Assembly (NCBI GenBank): GCA_033064195.1
Contig: JARBJD010000316.1
Span: forward strand, 1-64,000
Source: Blattamonas nauphoetae
Taxonomy: Eukaryota > Preaxostyla > Oxymonadida
DNA: 64,000 nt
Direction of reading: 5' to 3'
Part shown: one piece after another, positions 1 through 11,362 of the stretch
How positions within the stretch are numbered: position 1 is the stretch's first letter
Layout: the number at the start of each line of letters is the position of its first letter
Notes under the pieces: model-generated
The model's database searches: none
Told to the model about the DNA's origin: nothing
The model's input: only the letters and a program-made list of their open reading frames with translations
Made by a program: the position numbers and the translations under genes

Positions 1-936
1 TGGAGGACAGAATTGGAATGAGCACTGATTGAACGAGCACGATCGTAATGTATCCGGGAATTTGCCGTACTTTCACTTCATTGCTGGTCATCTTGATCAC
101 TTATTGGTCATTCCATATGAACGAATCATCCCAAGTTACGCTAAGTTGGATTCCAATGAAAAATGAAAAGTGTCGTTGTTCAGAACTCCCAAAGTGGTGA
201 AACATGAAAGTAGCATTCACCAAGCGATGTAAAAGTGATCGTTGTGTGTTTATCTTCAGATGTTGGAGTTTGAGAAACGAAAGGAAGTGATGAGCCTGGC
301 TGAATCACAGCGACAGAAACGGTGAGGTTGGGAAAGAGGTATGTGAAGATGAGGAGGAGTGGTGTTTTGCCAATAAAAGAAGAATAGAGTTCACTTGACT
401 TGAATCTCATTCGACGACTGGACAACACTTGTCTGCGATGGAGGCAAAGCAGAGAGTTTCAGGGGTTGTGTAAAAGTGACTGGTGGGTGGAGATAAGTTA
501 GAAAGCGAGGAGGTGGGAGTGGGTGGGCGTCGATTGACAGCAATGATGGAGAAACTGTCTGAGTGGCAAAATCGTTGCTAAACGTAATCCGAAACTCAGT
601 TGAGGCCGAAGATGGAATTGAACACGTTTCGTCTGAGTATTTGATTGTCTTTGCTGCAAAATACTCGCGTCAAGAAGAGTCGTGTGGTTTTCAACGAAGA
701 AACAGTGAGAGATTGTGATTGAATGAGGAGGAATGAGTAAATGTAGACCAGTGATGTCAGTCAGAGATGGGACTGCTTGAAGTGCGTAGGATTTCTTATT
801 ATCTTCTCCGTTTGCAATTTTCAGCGGAAAGCGTGGCGATGATCGGCTTGAACTCATCGTCCAGCAATTTCATTCTGTGAAGTACGCACGGCGTATTCGC
901 AGCTGTACGTTTACTGTCCTCAAAAGCCTTCCTCGT
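1..936. other. No assignable gene
   Basis: I see only short open stretches here. A minus-strand stretch at about 498-857 is rich in Ser, Leu and His and shows no recognisable motif. It may belong to the decayed ARM-type fragment that follows, but I cannot support a product. Confidence 0.3.
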
Positions 937-1343
937 TCACGACTGTAAAATTCTTGGTAAATTTCCAGAATCTTCCTTTTTGTCAAAAACTGTGTGTGAT
1001 TCGTTGTCCGGTATCATCAGGGCGCCAGCGAGGATAATATTGTGCAACGTTGTGACGAATTCATGTGTGATGTCCATGTTATGGTGTTCAAGCAAGCAGA
1101 TGAGGACAGGGAGAGTGGGTGGTTTGATGAGGTGAATCTTTTCGTCAGTTGTTCCTTGAGACAAGTCACATATCGAAACGAATGTTTCCTCAACAACACT
1201 ATGCATGGACGTCTCCTATTTTCATTGATTGGCAGCAACATTTGGAGAGTCTTGATGTTCGAACTCAACGGTGGCAGCGTCGATTGTGCTGAGAGAGCTT
1301 GTTTGACCTGGTCCGCTGGGCCAAGAGCATGACTTCGTTTCAC
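937..1343 (-). pseudogene. ARM-repeat fragment, importin-alpha-like
   Basis: Two minus-strand frames overlap. The first, from 1343, contains QVKQALSAQSTLPPLSSNIK. The second, from 1206, contains CDLSQGTTDEKIHLIKPPTL and then ITHEFVTTLHNIILAG. The pattern of a short helix, a Gly/Thr turn, a residue pair such as KI/QV, and then LPxLxxLL is that of armadillo repeats in importin-alpha-like nuclear import receptors. Each frame covers about one repeat. Reading from the first to the second needs a frame change near 1200, where the second frame has stops just upstream, so this is a relic or a segment with an intron I cannot place. The length is far below a normal importin-alpha of about 500 residues. 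Confidence 0.35.
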
Positions 1344-1628
1344 TGAGACATTCGGGTGTGATGGAGTGCGATGTAGTGATGTGACTGGGGTGGATCCTTG
1401 CGTCTTCTATTTTGTCTTCGGTGCCGTAGAAGTCTTTAGTTTAGCCTGATTAGCAGCAGCTACTTTGGCTTTCGCTTTGGTTGGAGGTATTATCCATGAG
1501 TAGATGGAGGATGACACGGAGGATGAGAATGGATCGGCCCTCATGACGGAGGATAAGGATTCGATGACTCTGGATAGAATCAAGATACGTCTCTCCACAA
1601 TAGTCTAGACACCATGTCGGTCCAGTAT

Positions 1629-3400
1629 TTAGTAAAAGCATGGAACTCTCTGTAAGTACAGAATGGTAAAGGCAGTAGGATAAAGGTGTGGTGAAAGAAC
1701 ATAGACGGCTAAAAAAATGTCGGGAGGGTTGAGTGAGTCATCATATTCCATTTCCTCGGCAGTTGCCTGGGCAATGATGTCCAAAATACGGGCAATGGGG
1801 ACGGCATCTTGAAGAATGCCTATGTGGTCACAGCCACGGTATGTGTGGAACTAAACGAGCGAGGTGTCTCTCCACCAGTGGGGTGACTGCGAAGGACGAG
1901 AAAAGAGGGAGAATAAGGCGAGGGAAGGGAGAGCAAGAAGAATGGCAAGAAAGGGCACAGAGAGATGGAACGGGAAAGAGACACACTACTGAGTGAAACA
2001 GTCGGAACTGTGCCATCACCATCCATGTAGTAATCAGAATGCGTGTCTGACGACCAGCGCTGACTGGTTGCATTCAGAATCACACCGGCAGTGGCATTGA
2101 TACCTAACGACGATGAAGAAAGTCAGAAAAGAAGGAAACACGAATGATGGGCAGAAAAGGCAAGAGTAACGGAGAATGATGGAGAGAGCATGGGAATGGC
2201 AGAAACAGGAGGAATACAGACCAATCGAGTACATCACGTGTGTCATCACCTTCGGTAGGACGAGAGGCTGGTCGGTGTTGTTTCGTGTGCGTTGGACGGC
2301 TGTCTTCACACAGGCCTTGCCTGCCTTGTTGTCAGTCCACGTCATGTTCTTCATGAAGATTTTGCACACATTGTCACCTTTGCAAGCAGAGAGATGGGAG
2401 AGGGGAGAGTGGGTGAAGGGAGGATATGTTGGAGGAGGAGGGAGAGGACTGTGGATGTTTTGAAGATGTGAACGAAAATGGTCAATAAGATGAAGGATGA
2501 AGTGGAAAGCACACTTTTGAGCCGGACAACGACGCAGTCGTCGTCGAATGTGTTCTTGTTGGGGATCATCCAGTGCAGACAGGCGCAATCTTGCGTCAGA
2601 GTACTGATTGTGGATGCTCCTACCTGCGATGGAAAGAACGACAAAGAATGAACGAGTACAACAGAAAAATGGTGTGAATCATCAATAATACCTAAAGAAG
2701 GCTCAGCTCTCCCAGCATACCCATGAGAACAGTCACTTTCGTGGTGACGCTGAAAACCCATCCGCCATTGGAGCACCACCGAAGGGAGCACCCGAAGTGA
2801 TGACAGCAAAGATGTATGTGTCTATCCAGGACTGGTCTACGACGCTACTTGTCAGAAAGCGGTAGGTGATAATGTCATCTGTACTGTGCCCGCACAGCAC
2901 GACCTTCTTGTTGTTGTTACTGTGAGGAATGGGGAAGAGGGGACACACGCGCGGAAGGCGGGTTCTGTCTCGTTTTGAGATCTTTGTCAGACGGAAAGGT
3001 TGGGTTGTCGTTGACATTGACGAGTCTCCAATCATACTAACCTAGACGAGAAAAGAAGTATGAAGAAAAGAAAGAATGAGAGAGATTGAGGGACACACAG
3101 GGGCAGCGTTCTGATACTTCCGCTCGACATAGCCTGCTTCGGAAAGAGCTCTCGTGAGTTTGTCCAGTCAGCTGTTGAGGAAATTGACGCCCTATAGGAA
3201 CAGAAATGAGAGTGAAGGAGAAGTTGGGAGGAATGGAAGACAGTGATGGAGGATAAGGGGGATGAAAAGTGGGTAGAGGCACACAAACAATCTGCCGAAG
3301 TCTTTCACATGAACGTTGAAATGGGTACTGTCAGATTGGTCATGGCTGTTGTGTTGAACGTTTGTCTGATGTTCTTCATCCATCCCGTGGAAATGACAAC
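1629..3400 (-). pseudogene. LCAT/PLA2G15-like acyltransferase, multi-exon, probably decayed
   Basis: Read on the minus strand, landmarks of the lecithin:cholesterol acyltransferase / lysosomal phospholipase A2 family appear in order. FNVHVKDFG (about 3310) matches the family VxVPGFG. ALSEAGYVERKYQNAAP and then YDWR (about 3120-3030) match the GAPYDWR block. VVLCGHSTDD (about 2905) is the nucleophile elbow, followed by ITSGAPFGGAP. MDGDGTVPTV (about 2015) carries the catalytic Asp. CDHIGIL (about 1830) carries the catalytic His, and a TAA follows near 1629. The blocks are split by short introns with GT...AG ends: three donors read GTGTGT and one intron seems only about 29 bp. Signs of decay are an in-frame TGA in FLNS-LDKL near 3165, frame changes near 3320 and 2745, and an elbow reading GHSTD instead of GHSxG. 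The family cleaves phospholipids or transfers acyl chains, usually outside the cell or in the endolysosome. Family identity is fairly secure; activity is doubtful. Confidence 0.6.
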
Positions 3401-4162
3401 ACAGGCGAAGTTTCCATCACGTGAAATGATCGAACGGAAAAGCTACAATGAGGGAAGGAAAAATGATGGAGAGGGAGAGATCGAACCTCTGATGGCAGGG
3501 GGGAAGGCGAGGTTGGGCGAGAGAGGAGTGAAAACGTGTGGGAGGGGTGCTTGGTCAACGAGGATGCAGATATGCTGACTGAGAGATGTCCAAAGAGATG
3601 CAAAGATTAGAGGGCAGAGCACACCGAGTTTTATCTCACTTCTTTCTTCACAGCCTGTGATGGGGGGAAGCACTGAGCTTTTCTCAGCTGAGGGAAGGGA
3701 CGTTGGAAGGAGAAAGTGTTGAGCACTGTGAGGATGTCTTGCTGGGAGAGAGATAGAAGAAAGAAAAAATGAGCATACAGGTGAGATAGAGGAGGAACAA
3801 CGCGAAAAAACGACGGAGAAGCCAAGTATGTTAGATTGATGTGAGATGACAAAATAGAGAGAACATACTGTATCCAAAATACTGATGGCAATTTTATTCA
3901 TGACAAAACTGCAGTAGACAGACAGCGAAATCGGAAAACGCCCTTTTCAGAAAATCTCTGACAGAATATCACAATTATGGTTCGATCACACCACATCGGA
4001 AAGTTGAGCAGTCTTGGAGATCAAAACTTCAAGAATCTCAATTAAAGAATACATATCATCTCAATTGGTGAAGGATTTACGGATTTTGAGAAATTGTCCA
4101 TTCTAGGTTTGGAACGATGATGTCAAAAATATTGTCCCACTTGGCGAGACCCAGGCTGCCGG
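3401..4162. other. Upstream flank of the LCAT-like gene
   Basis: This should hold the N-terminal exons of the LCAT-like gene on the minus strand. A candidate stretch at about 3700-3520 contains SVLPPITGCEERSEIKLGVL, but I could not align it to the family. From 3901 to 4162 I see no coding signal. Confidence 0.25.
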
Positions 4163-4242
4163 GTTCGACGTCGAGGAGGGGGCATACAATTATGCCCGCT
4201 CGCGATTCGACAGAATCGCAAGAAACCGACCTCGACGTCGAC
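4163..4242. ncRNA. Structured element: long stem enclosing two hairpins
   Basis: Bases 4165-4176 pair perfectly with 4230-4241 (12 bp). Inside lie two clean hairpins: 4180-4186 with 4191-4197 (7 bp, loop CAAT) and 4202-4208 with 4213-4219 (7 bp, loop GACA). A linker AAGAAACCGA joins the last hairpin to the closing stem. The result is a three-way junction. A TTTT run follows at 4249-4252, which could end a Pol III transcript if the plus strand is transcribed. The hammerhead CTGATGA core is absent on both strands. It is not a tRNA. Strand and function are unknown; it could also be a DNA structure such as the end of a small mobile element. Confidence 0.4.
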
Positions 4243-6362
4243 ATAGCATTTTAGCTCTAGCCTTCACCTCAAGAAGATACTGAGTTAATGAAAGCAATTC
4301 ACGAAAACACATCGCCAAGCTGCGAAAATCAAGCCAGACAGACACGAAAGGAGAAAAAAAACAGTCCAACTCTCTTCTCTCTCATTTCTCTCTTTTCCTA
4401 ATCTCATAGAACATTCAATCCTTGATTCAATCAACGAAGAGGACATCAATTTCCTCCTCACTCCTTCACAAGCATCATCCGCTTCCATTCCGAATACACC
4501 TTCAACCAATAGTGTCCCAACTCAAAACAGAAATTCTGAAATCCGGCTTCTCGAATCAACGAAGAAGGATTTACACCGCAAACTCGTTGAACAGGGGAAA
4601 ACAAACATGTCATATTCTTCATTTTGCAGCAAAACAAAAAAAATTCTACAAAAACCAAAGAAAAGAACAGACCTTTGCTCGATTTGTGAGCGAGGGAAAT
4701 ATCTACAAAAAAACAAGAAACATTAAAATCACAAAACAAAAACTCACACAAAAAGAAGAAAATGAATTAAAAACAATTGAACAACACAAAAAATAGCAGA
4801 AACACAAAGAAAGTTTTAGCCCTTTCACTTCATCCATCGACGATAGCTCTTTAGTTATCGTGATGGATTTTAAAGAAAATTGGCACTTGCCACTCTCAAA
4901 CACCCAAATTGGTCATGATTTCTATTCTCAAGTTTCAGTTTCTCATTTGTGTATTACGTGTTTCACCTCACAAAATTCTGTTATTACAAAAACACATCAC
5001 AACTTTATTTCACCAGTGCTTTCGCACGACCACCGTTTCGTTCAAGAATGTCTTTCCGCTTTGTTTGCACTTCCTTCATATCATACCAAATCACATGTCA
5101 CTGTATTTTCGGACACTGGTCCACATTTTCGGAACCAGTTCGTCCTTGGTTTCTTTTTGTCTTCATTAAACCCTCTTTTTTCAGAGAAGAGGGTGTGTTA
5201 CTCTTTCTTCGCCGAGCAACACGGCAAAAATTGTTGCGACTCCGAGTTCGGAGTGCTTACCACCTTTGTTTCCACTCACCTCAATACCACCCATCCGCCT
5301 CGGATGACCTTTTCACTTTCTTTGATAGTCACACTGACTCTCTGAATTCATCAGAGAGAAACACCGTCCATTCTTTTCACAAGTTTGAGTTTTTCATATC
5401 TTTCATATATCTCCATTTTAGACATGAGGTCTTTCCAGATGACCACAGTTACTTTCAGTAACAATTACGAGAAGGATTATTTGGGATTTTTACGTGATGG
5501 CACTTCGCTCACCGGAGCACCTGTTATTATTGATTTCTCATCATTTTCATTTCTTCTCACCTATTCCTCAGAGACAACAGAGTGAGAAAGGTTTTCGAGA
5601 AGGAAGAGGTGGAAAGAGAGGAGCGACAGAGTTGGGTGAGAAGACATCTTTTCGTTATTCTTTTGAATTCTGTTCCTATTTCCTCTCCTAATTCTCCTAT
5701 CCACCCTTCTTCTCTTATTCAACCTAATCCACTCTCTATTTATTTCTCCTCCAAGTTCTCCAATTCTTTTGATTATGATTCATATATCACCTCACCACTT
5801 TCACCCTACTAAAACCCCATCACTTCACTCCGCCACGACCCGACTTATCTTGCCAGGCCAATCAGCCGAACAAGGTCAGTCGTGATCCACATATGGACTT
5901 GGGCCCGGATCACGATTCCCAGCGGGAAGAAATATAAATCCTTATTTGACTTTTTGATTTTGTTCCTACTTGTTTTCTCTTCTCGTTTTCACTTTCTTAT
6001 CTTTTTTATTCAGTGTTCCACTCTCATATTTCCTCTTCCCTCTTCTAGATAGTCAGTCAATCGGATGCTCTATCCAAGTTTCTCCTTTGGCTTCAAGCAT
6101 CCCTCTGCAACAATGAAAAAGAAGACGATATGCCTTTTATGTTCAGCCCTATAAATTCTCTCTCTAGAGTTTATTTTAGAGGACGGTCGTCTACCGCTCC
6201 TCCTCTGCGCCAACCCTTCCTCCCCCAACTCCACCACAGAGCCAACACGTCCTCCCCCCAACTCCACCTCAGAGTCAACACTTCTTCAACCCAACTCGAT
6301 GTAACTCGTCTTTACAACAACCTCCCTCTTTCTCCCATTAGTCCACAATCGCCTCCACTGTT
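4243..6362. other. Mostly unassigned spacer
   Basis: A plus-strand stretch at about 4430-4700 reads EDINFLLTPSQASSASIPNT and then LLESTKKDLHRKLVEQGK. This looks like a fragment of a coiled-coil protein, but it has no start or end I can support. From 4800 to 6130 the plus strand is T- and C-rich, with only composition-driven open frames. A 20-bp block at about 4120 (GATGTCAAAAATATTG plus flank) recurs at about 8682. Confidence 0.3.
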
Positions 6363-6715
6363 CTCCAATCACCTCCCTCGTCCTCCCTTGCTCCCCAATC
6401 GCCTCCATTGTTCTCCAATCACCTCCCTCGTCCTCCCTTGCTCCCCAATCGCCTCCATTGTTCTCCAATCACCTCCCTCGTCCTCCCTTGCTCCCCAATC
6501 GCCTCCATTGTTCTCCCATCACCTCCCTCGTCCTCCCTTGCTCCCCAATCGCCTCCATTGTTCTCCAATCACCTCCCTCGTCCTCCCTTGCTCCCCAATC
6601 GCCTCCATTGTTCTCCAATCACCTCCCTCGTCCTCCCTTGCTCCCCAATCGCCTCCATTGTTCTCCCATCACCTCCCTCGTCCTCCCTTGCTCCCCAATC
6701 GCCTCCATTGTTCTC
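6363..6715. repeat. 50-bp tandem repeat, about 7 copies
   Basis: The unit contains ACCTCCCTCGTCCTCCCTTG and CCCAATCGCCTCCATTG. Copies are almost identical, differing mainly at one base (CCAATC versus CCCATC). The period is 50 bp, so each copy shifts the reading frame. All plus-strand frames are nevertheless free of stops because the strand is nearly all pyrimidine. Confidence 0.9.
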
Positions 6716-8057
6716 CTCAGCCATTCACACAGCTCCCCTCCGTCCCTCCTCAGCCATACACACAGCTCCCCTCCGTCCCTCCCTCAGCCATTCACACAGC
6801 TCCCCTCCGTCCCTCCTCAGCCATACACACAGCTCCCTCCGTCCCTCCCTCAGCCATACACACAGCTCCCTCCGTCCCTCCTCAGCCATTCACACAGCTC
6901 CCTCCGTCCCTCCTCAGCCATTCACACAGCTCCCCTCCGTCCCTCCTCAGCCACACAGCTCCCCTCCGTCCCTCCTCAGCCATTCACACAGCTCCCCCCG
7001 TCCCTCCTCAGCCATTCACAGCTCCCTCCGTCCCTCCTCAGCCATACACACAGCTCCCCTCCGTCCCTCCTCAGCCATACACACAGCTCCCCTCCGTCCC
7101 TCCTCAGCCATTCACACAGCTCCCCTCCGTCCCTCCTCAGCCATACACACAGCTCCCCTCCGTCCCTCCACAGCCAGACACACAGCTCCCCTCCGTCCCT
7201 CCTCAGCCATACACACAGCTCCCCTCCGTCCCTCCTCAGCCATTCACACAGCTCCCCTCCGTCCCTCCTCAGCCATTCACACAGCTCCCCTCCGTCCCTC
7301 CTCAGCCACACCGCTCCCCTCCGTCCCTCCTCAGCCATTCACACAGCTCCCCTCCGTCCCTCCTCAGCCATACACACAGCTCCCCTCCGTCCCTCCTCAG
7401 CCATTCACACAGCTCCCCTCCGTCCCTCCACAGCCAGACACACAGCTCCCCTCCGTCCCTCCTCAGCCATACACACAGCTCCCCTCCGTCCCTCCTCAGC
7501 CATTCACACAGCTCCCCTCCGTCCCTCCTCAGCCATACACACAGCTCCCCTCCGTCCCTCCTCAGCCATTCACACAGCTCCCCTCCGTCCCTCCTCAGCC
7601 ATACACACAGCTCCCCTCCGTCCCTCCTCAGCCATACACACAGCTCCCCTCCGTCCCTCCTCAGCCATTCACACAGCTCCCCTCCGTCCCTCCTCAGCCA
7701 TTCACACAGCTCCCCTCCGTCCCTCCTCAGCCATACACACAGCTCCCCTCCGTCCCTCCTCAGCCATTCACACAGCTCCCCTCCGTCCCTCCTCAGCCAT
7801 TCACACAGCTCCCCTCCGTCCCTCCTCAGCCATACACACAGCTCCCCTCCGTCCCTCCTCAGCCATACACACAGCTCCCCTCCGTCCCTCCTCAGCCATT
7901 CACACAGCTCCCCTCCGTCCCTCCTCAGCCATACACACAGCTCCCCTCAGTCCCTCCTCAGCCATTCACACAGCTCCCCTCCGTCCCTCCTCAGCCATAC
8001 ACACAGCTCCCCTCCGTCCCTCCTCAGCCATACACACAGCTCCCCTCCGCTCCTCCT
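6716..8057. repeat. 33-bp minisatellite, about 40 copies
   Basis: The repeated block contains CAGCCATACACACAGCTC and CCCTCCGTCCCTC. Copies alternate between CATACACAC and CATTCACAC, with a few variants such as CAGACACAC and short deletions. The period is a multiple of three and no stop occurs in any plus-strand frame, so three long overlapping frames (616-667 codons from about 6130-6458 to about 8133-8308) exist purely from composition. One frame gives PPQPYTQLPSV repeats, another HTHSSPPSLLS, the third IHTAPLRPSSA. I see no independent sign that any is translated. Near-identity of copies suggests recent expansion or strong homogenisation. Confidence 0.9.
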
Positions 8058-8683
8058 CAACCACCGCGTCCTCCACTCGCGCACCTCATCCCCAACTCTC
8101 CTCCCTCGTCCTCCACTCACCTCCCTCCGATAGACCACCTTTTTCCTTCTGCGACAACCGAACTCCCCTCCTCGAGCCTCCGCCTCCCTCCACTCATTCT
8201 CTCATCAACACTTTCCATCTTGACTGTGTCATACATGCATATTGTTGTTTTCACCTCACAATTAACACTTTCTTAAGAAAACAAACTAAAGAAAAATCAC
8301 TTGTTTGAGATACTACACCACCAGAAGTGAATAAAACTGAATTCATTCATCTAAGCTTCAATATCGTGCGAAGAGAGGGAGAACAGAAGAGAGAGAGAAT
8401 GAGAGAAGAAGTTATATGGTGGTGAAGGAGACATTCACCCAGAACACCACATCCAGTGCAGTGAAGATGATGGTTGAAAGTACATTGTCTACCAAATGAC
8501 GATCAACCCAAATTGTTTTGTAATCCACATCCAATTTGTATACTGGAATGAATAGATCGAAAAAAACACATGTAATCAGTTCATTGAGGTGAGAAAGAGC
8601 TATTTGAACTGTAGCAGCAAATTTGAAAAAAAAGAATGCGGAGAGGAGGATTTGAAGGGGTGATCTCGAACTTTTCTATGATG
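8058..8683. other. Spacer between minisatellite and surface-protein gene
   Basis: I see no coding signal of its own. The end next to the surface-protein gene may carry further decayed sequence of that gene: the minus strand at about 8680-8640 reads FDIIEKFEITPSNPPLRIL in a second frame, a beta-repeat-like string. Confidence 0.3.
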
Positions 8684-11362
8684 TCAAAAATATTGACCCA
8701 CATGCAGAGTGGAGTCGACAACGGTGATGACACATGAAGTGTTTGTTAAGTCTTGGAACACTGTTGTCGAGTCAGTAACTTGTGTATCCGATCCTGAAAT
8801 GGTGATGAGTGTCTCGTTGAATGACGTCGCAATGCTCGGAAGCAGTTCGATTCTGGCTGATCTTGGTTCTCCTGATTCGCTATCTCCAACAACTTCAAGG
8901 AACAGTCCACACGGGATCAGCGAAGATCCACGGATTTCAACATGGTACGTGTCTTTCGCTTTGTCCCACGTGCTTGTCGAGAGCTCGGCTTGAGGTTTGG
9001 GGATGAAGAACGGCGAGTCCAGATTGATGATTGGCGAAGAGAGAGTGCAATCCGAGGACACGATCCAAGACGAGATGCTTTCTTCTGTTCCATCTCCTCC
9101 CGACAGACTCTGAACATCAACACTGCCATCATCAGATCACTTGATGTTCCGGCCGACAGATGGAAACGAAGCAAAATGCGGCGAGTTTGATCTGAATTCG
9201 CTTGTGTCAATCGCGAGTTCGCCAGACTTGACGAGAAAGGCACCCATTGAGAGCTGGCTGAATGACATTGTGGAGATCAATGACGAAGAGTTGCGAAGTT
9301 GGATCACTCCCGACTCCCATTCACACAGTTCGCTTGTCTCGTTCGAGTTCATTCTTGATGAAGATGGCGTTCCAACGATCGACCCTTGCTTCAGAGTCAC
9401 AACAGCATTCACAGCAGAGAGCAACACAAACTTCGACGATGACACTTCGATCAGCACGTCGATCTGTCGGATCTCGAGTGAACTCAGAATCACAATCATT
9501 GCCTCTCGCTCGCCCAGTGATGCTGTCGACGGGATCACCAGCATGTTTATCCCGTTCTGTTCCGCCGAAAAGATTCTCAGCGATCCAGTTGTCTGTTCAA
9601 TCGATGTTCTCAGCTCGGATTCGTCGAGAAGAGCGATGGACATAGAGTCGATTGAGAGTGACTCCAGAATCCCCCATGCCCAATCCATTGACTTGCACGG
9701 CCGATTCTCCTCCCCACACAGTTTACTCTCCTCTCCCCGCACAGAAGACACAAACAAAAGCACCATGTCTGGTTTCGGAGTTGTTGTGAACGATTGGTCG
9801 GATGTCATGTCCATCCTATGGTCGGGATTGTCCACGTGCGCGATCGACTCGATTGTGTATGTTGTGTTAAAGTCAAACTCGTCTCCGTCAAACGGAATTT
9901 TGATTGAGACATGTGTGGAATCGTTGAAATGAACGATGAATGAGCCAGATGGGAGCAGTGTGACGATGTAATCTTCTTCCATTCGTAAATCTGATCCAGA
10001 CAGATCAATCGTCAGCCCTGTGCCTAGTATGTTCGATTCTGCAGTCACAGAGTCAATCTTGGGTGGATTAGGGACTCTGAAAGTCTGTGGTGTCTTCCAA
10101 GAAACGAGGCACGATGTGACTTCAAGCTCACTAATTTCGTATGTCTCTTCACATTTCAACTCCCCAGTAGATTCACCGAGAGGCAGTTCCACCTGATACA
10201 GCCCTTCACAGACACGCACAGCAGAGTGGACGTCTGAAGACGAGATATTGAGCGACAATGTCAGTGCACCCTGTCCCAATCCTTGTCCTCGGATCCTGAT
10301 GCGTGCTTTCTTATAATCTGGACTCAGTGTTGCGTAGAGAGCTTCAATTGTGCATTCTTTTGGCAGAGGTTGTGTTGTGAACGTGTCTGTTACAAGAAGT
10401 GTTTGTGTGTGCTCGCTTCCAGCTTCGAACGACACATTGATCAATCTGTATTTCGTTTCGGGCATGAGGCTTTCTTTCCCTGTCGCGATCTCATTCGACT
10501 TGACACCCGATTCACTACACGTTCCGTGAATTGTCAACCCGCTGCTGATCCGAGCTTGCCATGTTCCGCTCGTCGACAAATTCGATCCAAAGAACGAAAC
10601 AAGGAAGTGTTTGTTGGATGGAAGGAGAGCAACAGTGATATTTGAAATCGTAATCACTGGCTTTGGGAGGGTTGGGATGGTGAAGGAGAGAGGCGAGAGA
10701 AAGAGCACATTAATCCCAGCTCCAGACATGTTCACAATTCGGTATGTCTTCCCATAGTCCAGCAACGCTCCGTGAGGCAGTGTCTTTCCTGTCAGAACCA
10801 AAATCAGATTCTCCTTCGATTCGTCCAGCGATGCTCGCACAGAAGACAGGACGGGTGATGGTGGAGTGGCGAACTTGTTGCTCCGCAGATTCATGGTCGT
10901 CCCATTCTCCAACGACACACTCGACACAATGTAGGTTCGATCATAGTCCACACCATCAGGTTTGAAAGGTGTTATTTCTGATTCTCCCATTGTTGGGCTG
11001 ACAAAGAAACCAGAGATGCTGTATCCTGTCGTAAGAGTTGCTGTCCATCGCTTTCCAACTGGCAGCTTCATTCCCTCCAAGATGAGCATGAACTGCGAGG
11101 GATTCTCGTGCAGTTTCACCAACAAACGATTCACGATGGTGGTGGCGGGTGGAATGACAAATGTGAGAGGGTTGCGAATGAGGATGAAGTCTCCTTCACG
11201 TGAACGGGCACTCTTAACGAAATACTCCACTGTCACACCCAATTTTCCACATGGATCATTAAACGGACAAGTCCCATCCTCACCTCCGCTCTGAACGAAC
11301 AACACATGAGATGTATCAGCTTCTCCATCTGTCGATCGTGGGTATCCAAAAAAGCTGGCGAC
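8684..11362 (-). pseudogene. Adhesin-like surface protein with one in-frame TGA
   Basis: The minus-strand frame is open from about 11362 to a TGA at 9137-9139, and the same frame stays open beyond it to 8684. The upstream part holds a module FVQSGGEDGTCPFNDPCGKL, then six or more Ig/IPT-like beta repeats of about 90 residues with the start pattern TYRIVNMS or TYIVSSVS and LTGKTLPHG-type strands. A second module LCGEENRPCKSM follows, then a beta-helix-like stretch. The plus-strand protein at 16.4-18.8 kb aligns through the stop: its NLFCTDEANVTIKSLSCGDG matches NIK-stop-SDDGSVDVQSLSGGDG, so the TGA sits where the paralog has Cys. Unlike that paralog, this copy ends without a transmembrane segment. 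The 5' end also looks damaged, because a second frame (11460-11233) carries a similar-looking start. It is probably a decayed surface antigen or adhesin; read-through is the alternative. Confidence 0.6.

Noticed and set aside
4142-4175. tRNA gene (box A-like TGGCGAGACCCAGG and box B-like GGTTCGACGTC)
   Set aside because: The boxes are only about 20 bases apart and no cloverleaf with an acceptor stem forms; the bases are used by a different, stronger fold.
4163-4242. Hammerhead ribozyme
   Set aside because: GAAAC is present after the second hairpin but the CTGATGA core is missing on both strands.
6716-8057. CRISPR array
   Set aside because: Units are contiguous with no unique spacers, and no cas-like gene is present; the genome is eukaryotic.
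6130-8308. Three overlapping long frames (616-667 codons) through the minisatellite as Pro/Ser/His-rich proteins
   Set aside because: All frames are open only because the strand is almost free of purine-containing stops; no frame has independent support such as a domain, signal peptide or preferred codon pattern.
9137-9139. Selenocysteine at the TGA aligned with Cys
   Set aside because: No SECIS-like hairpin is evident downstream, the protein is an extracellular adhesin type, and a one-base change from TGC explains it.
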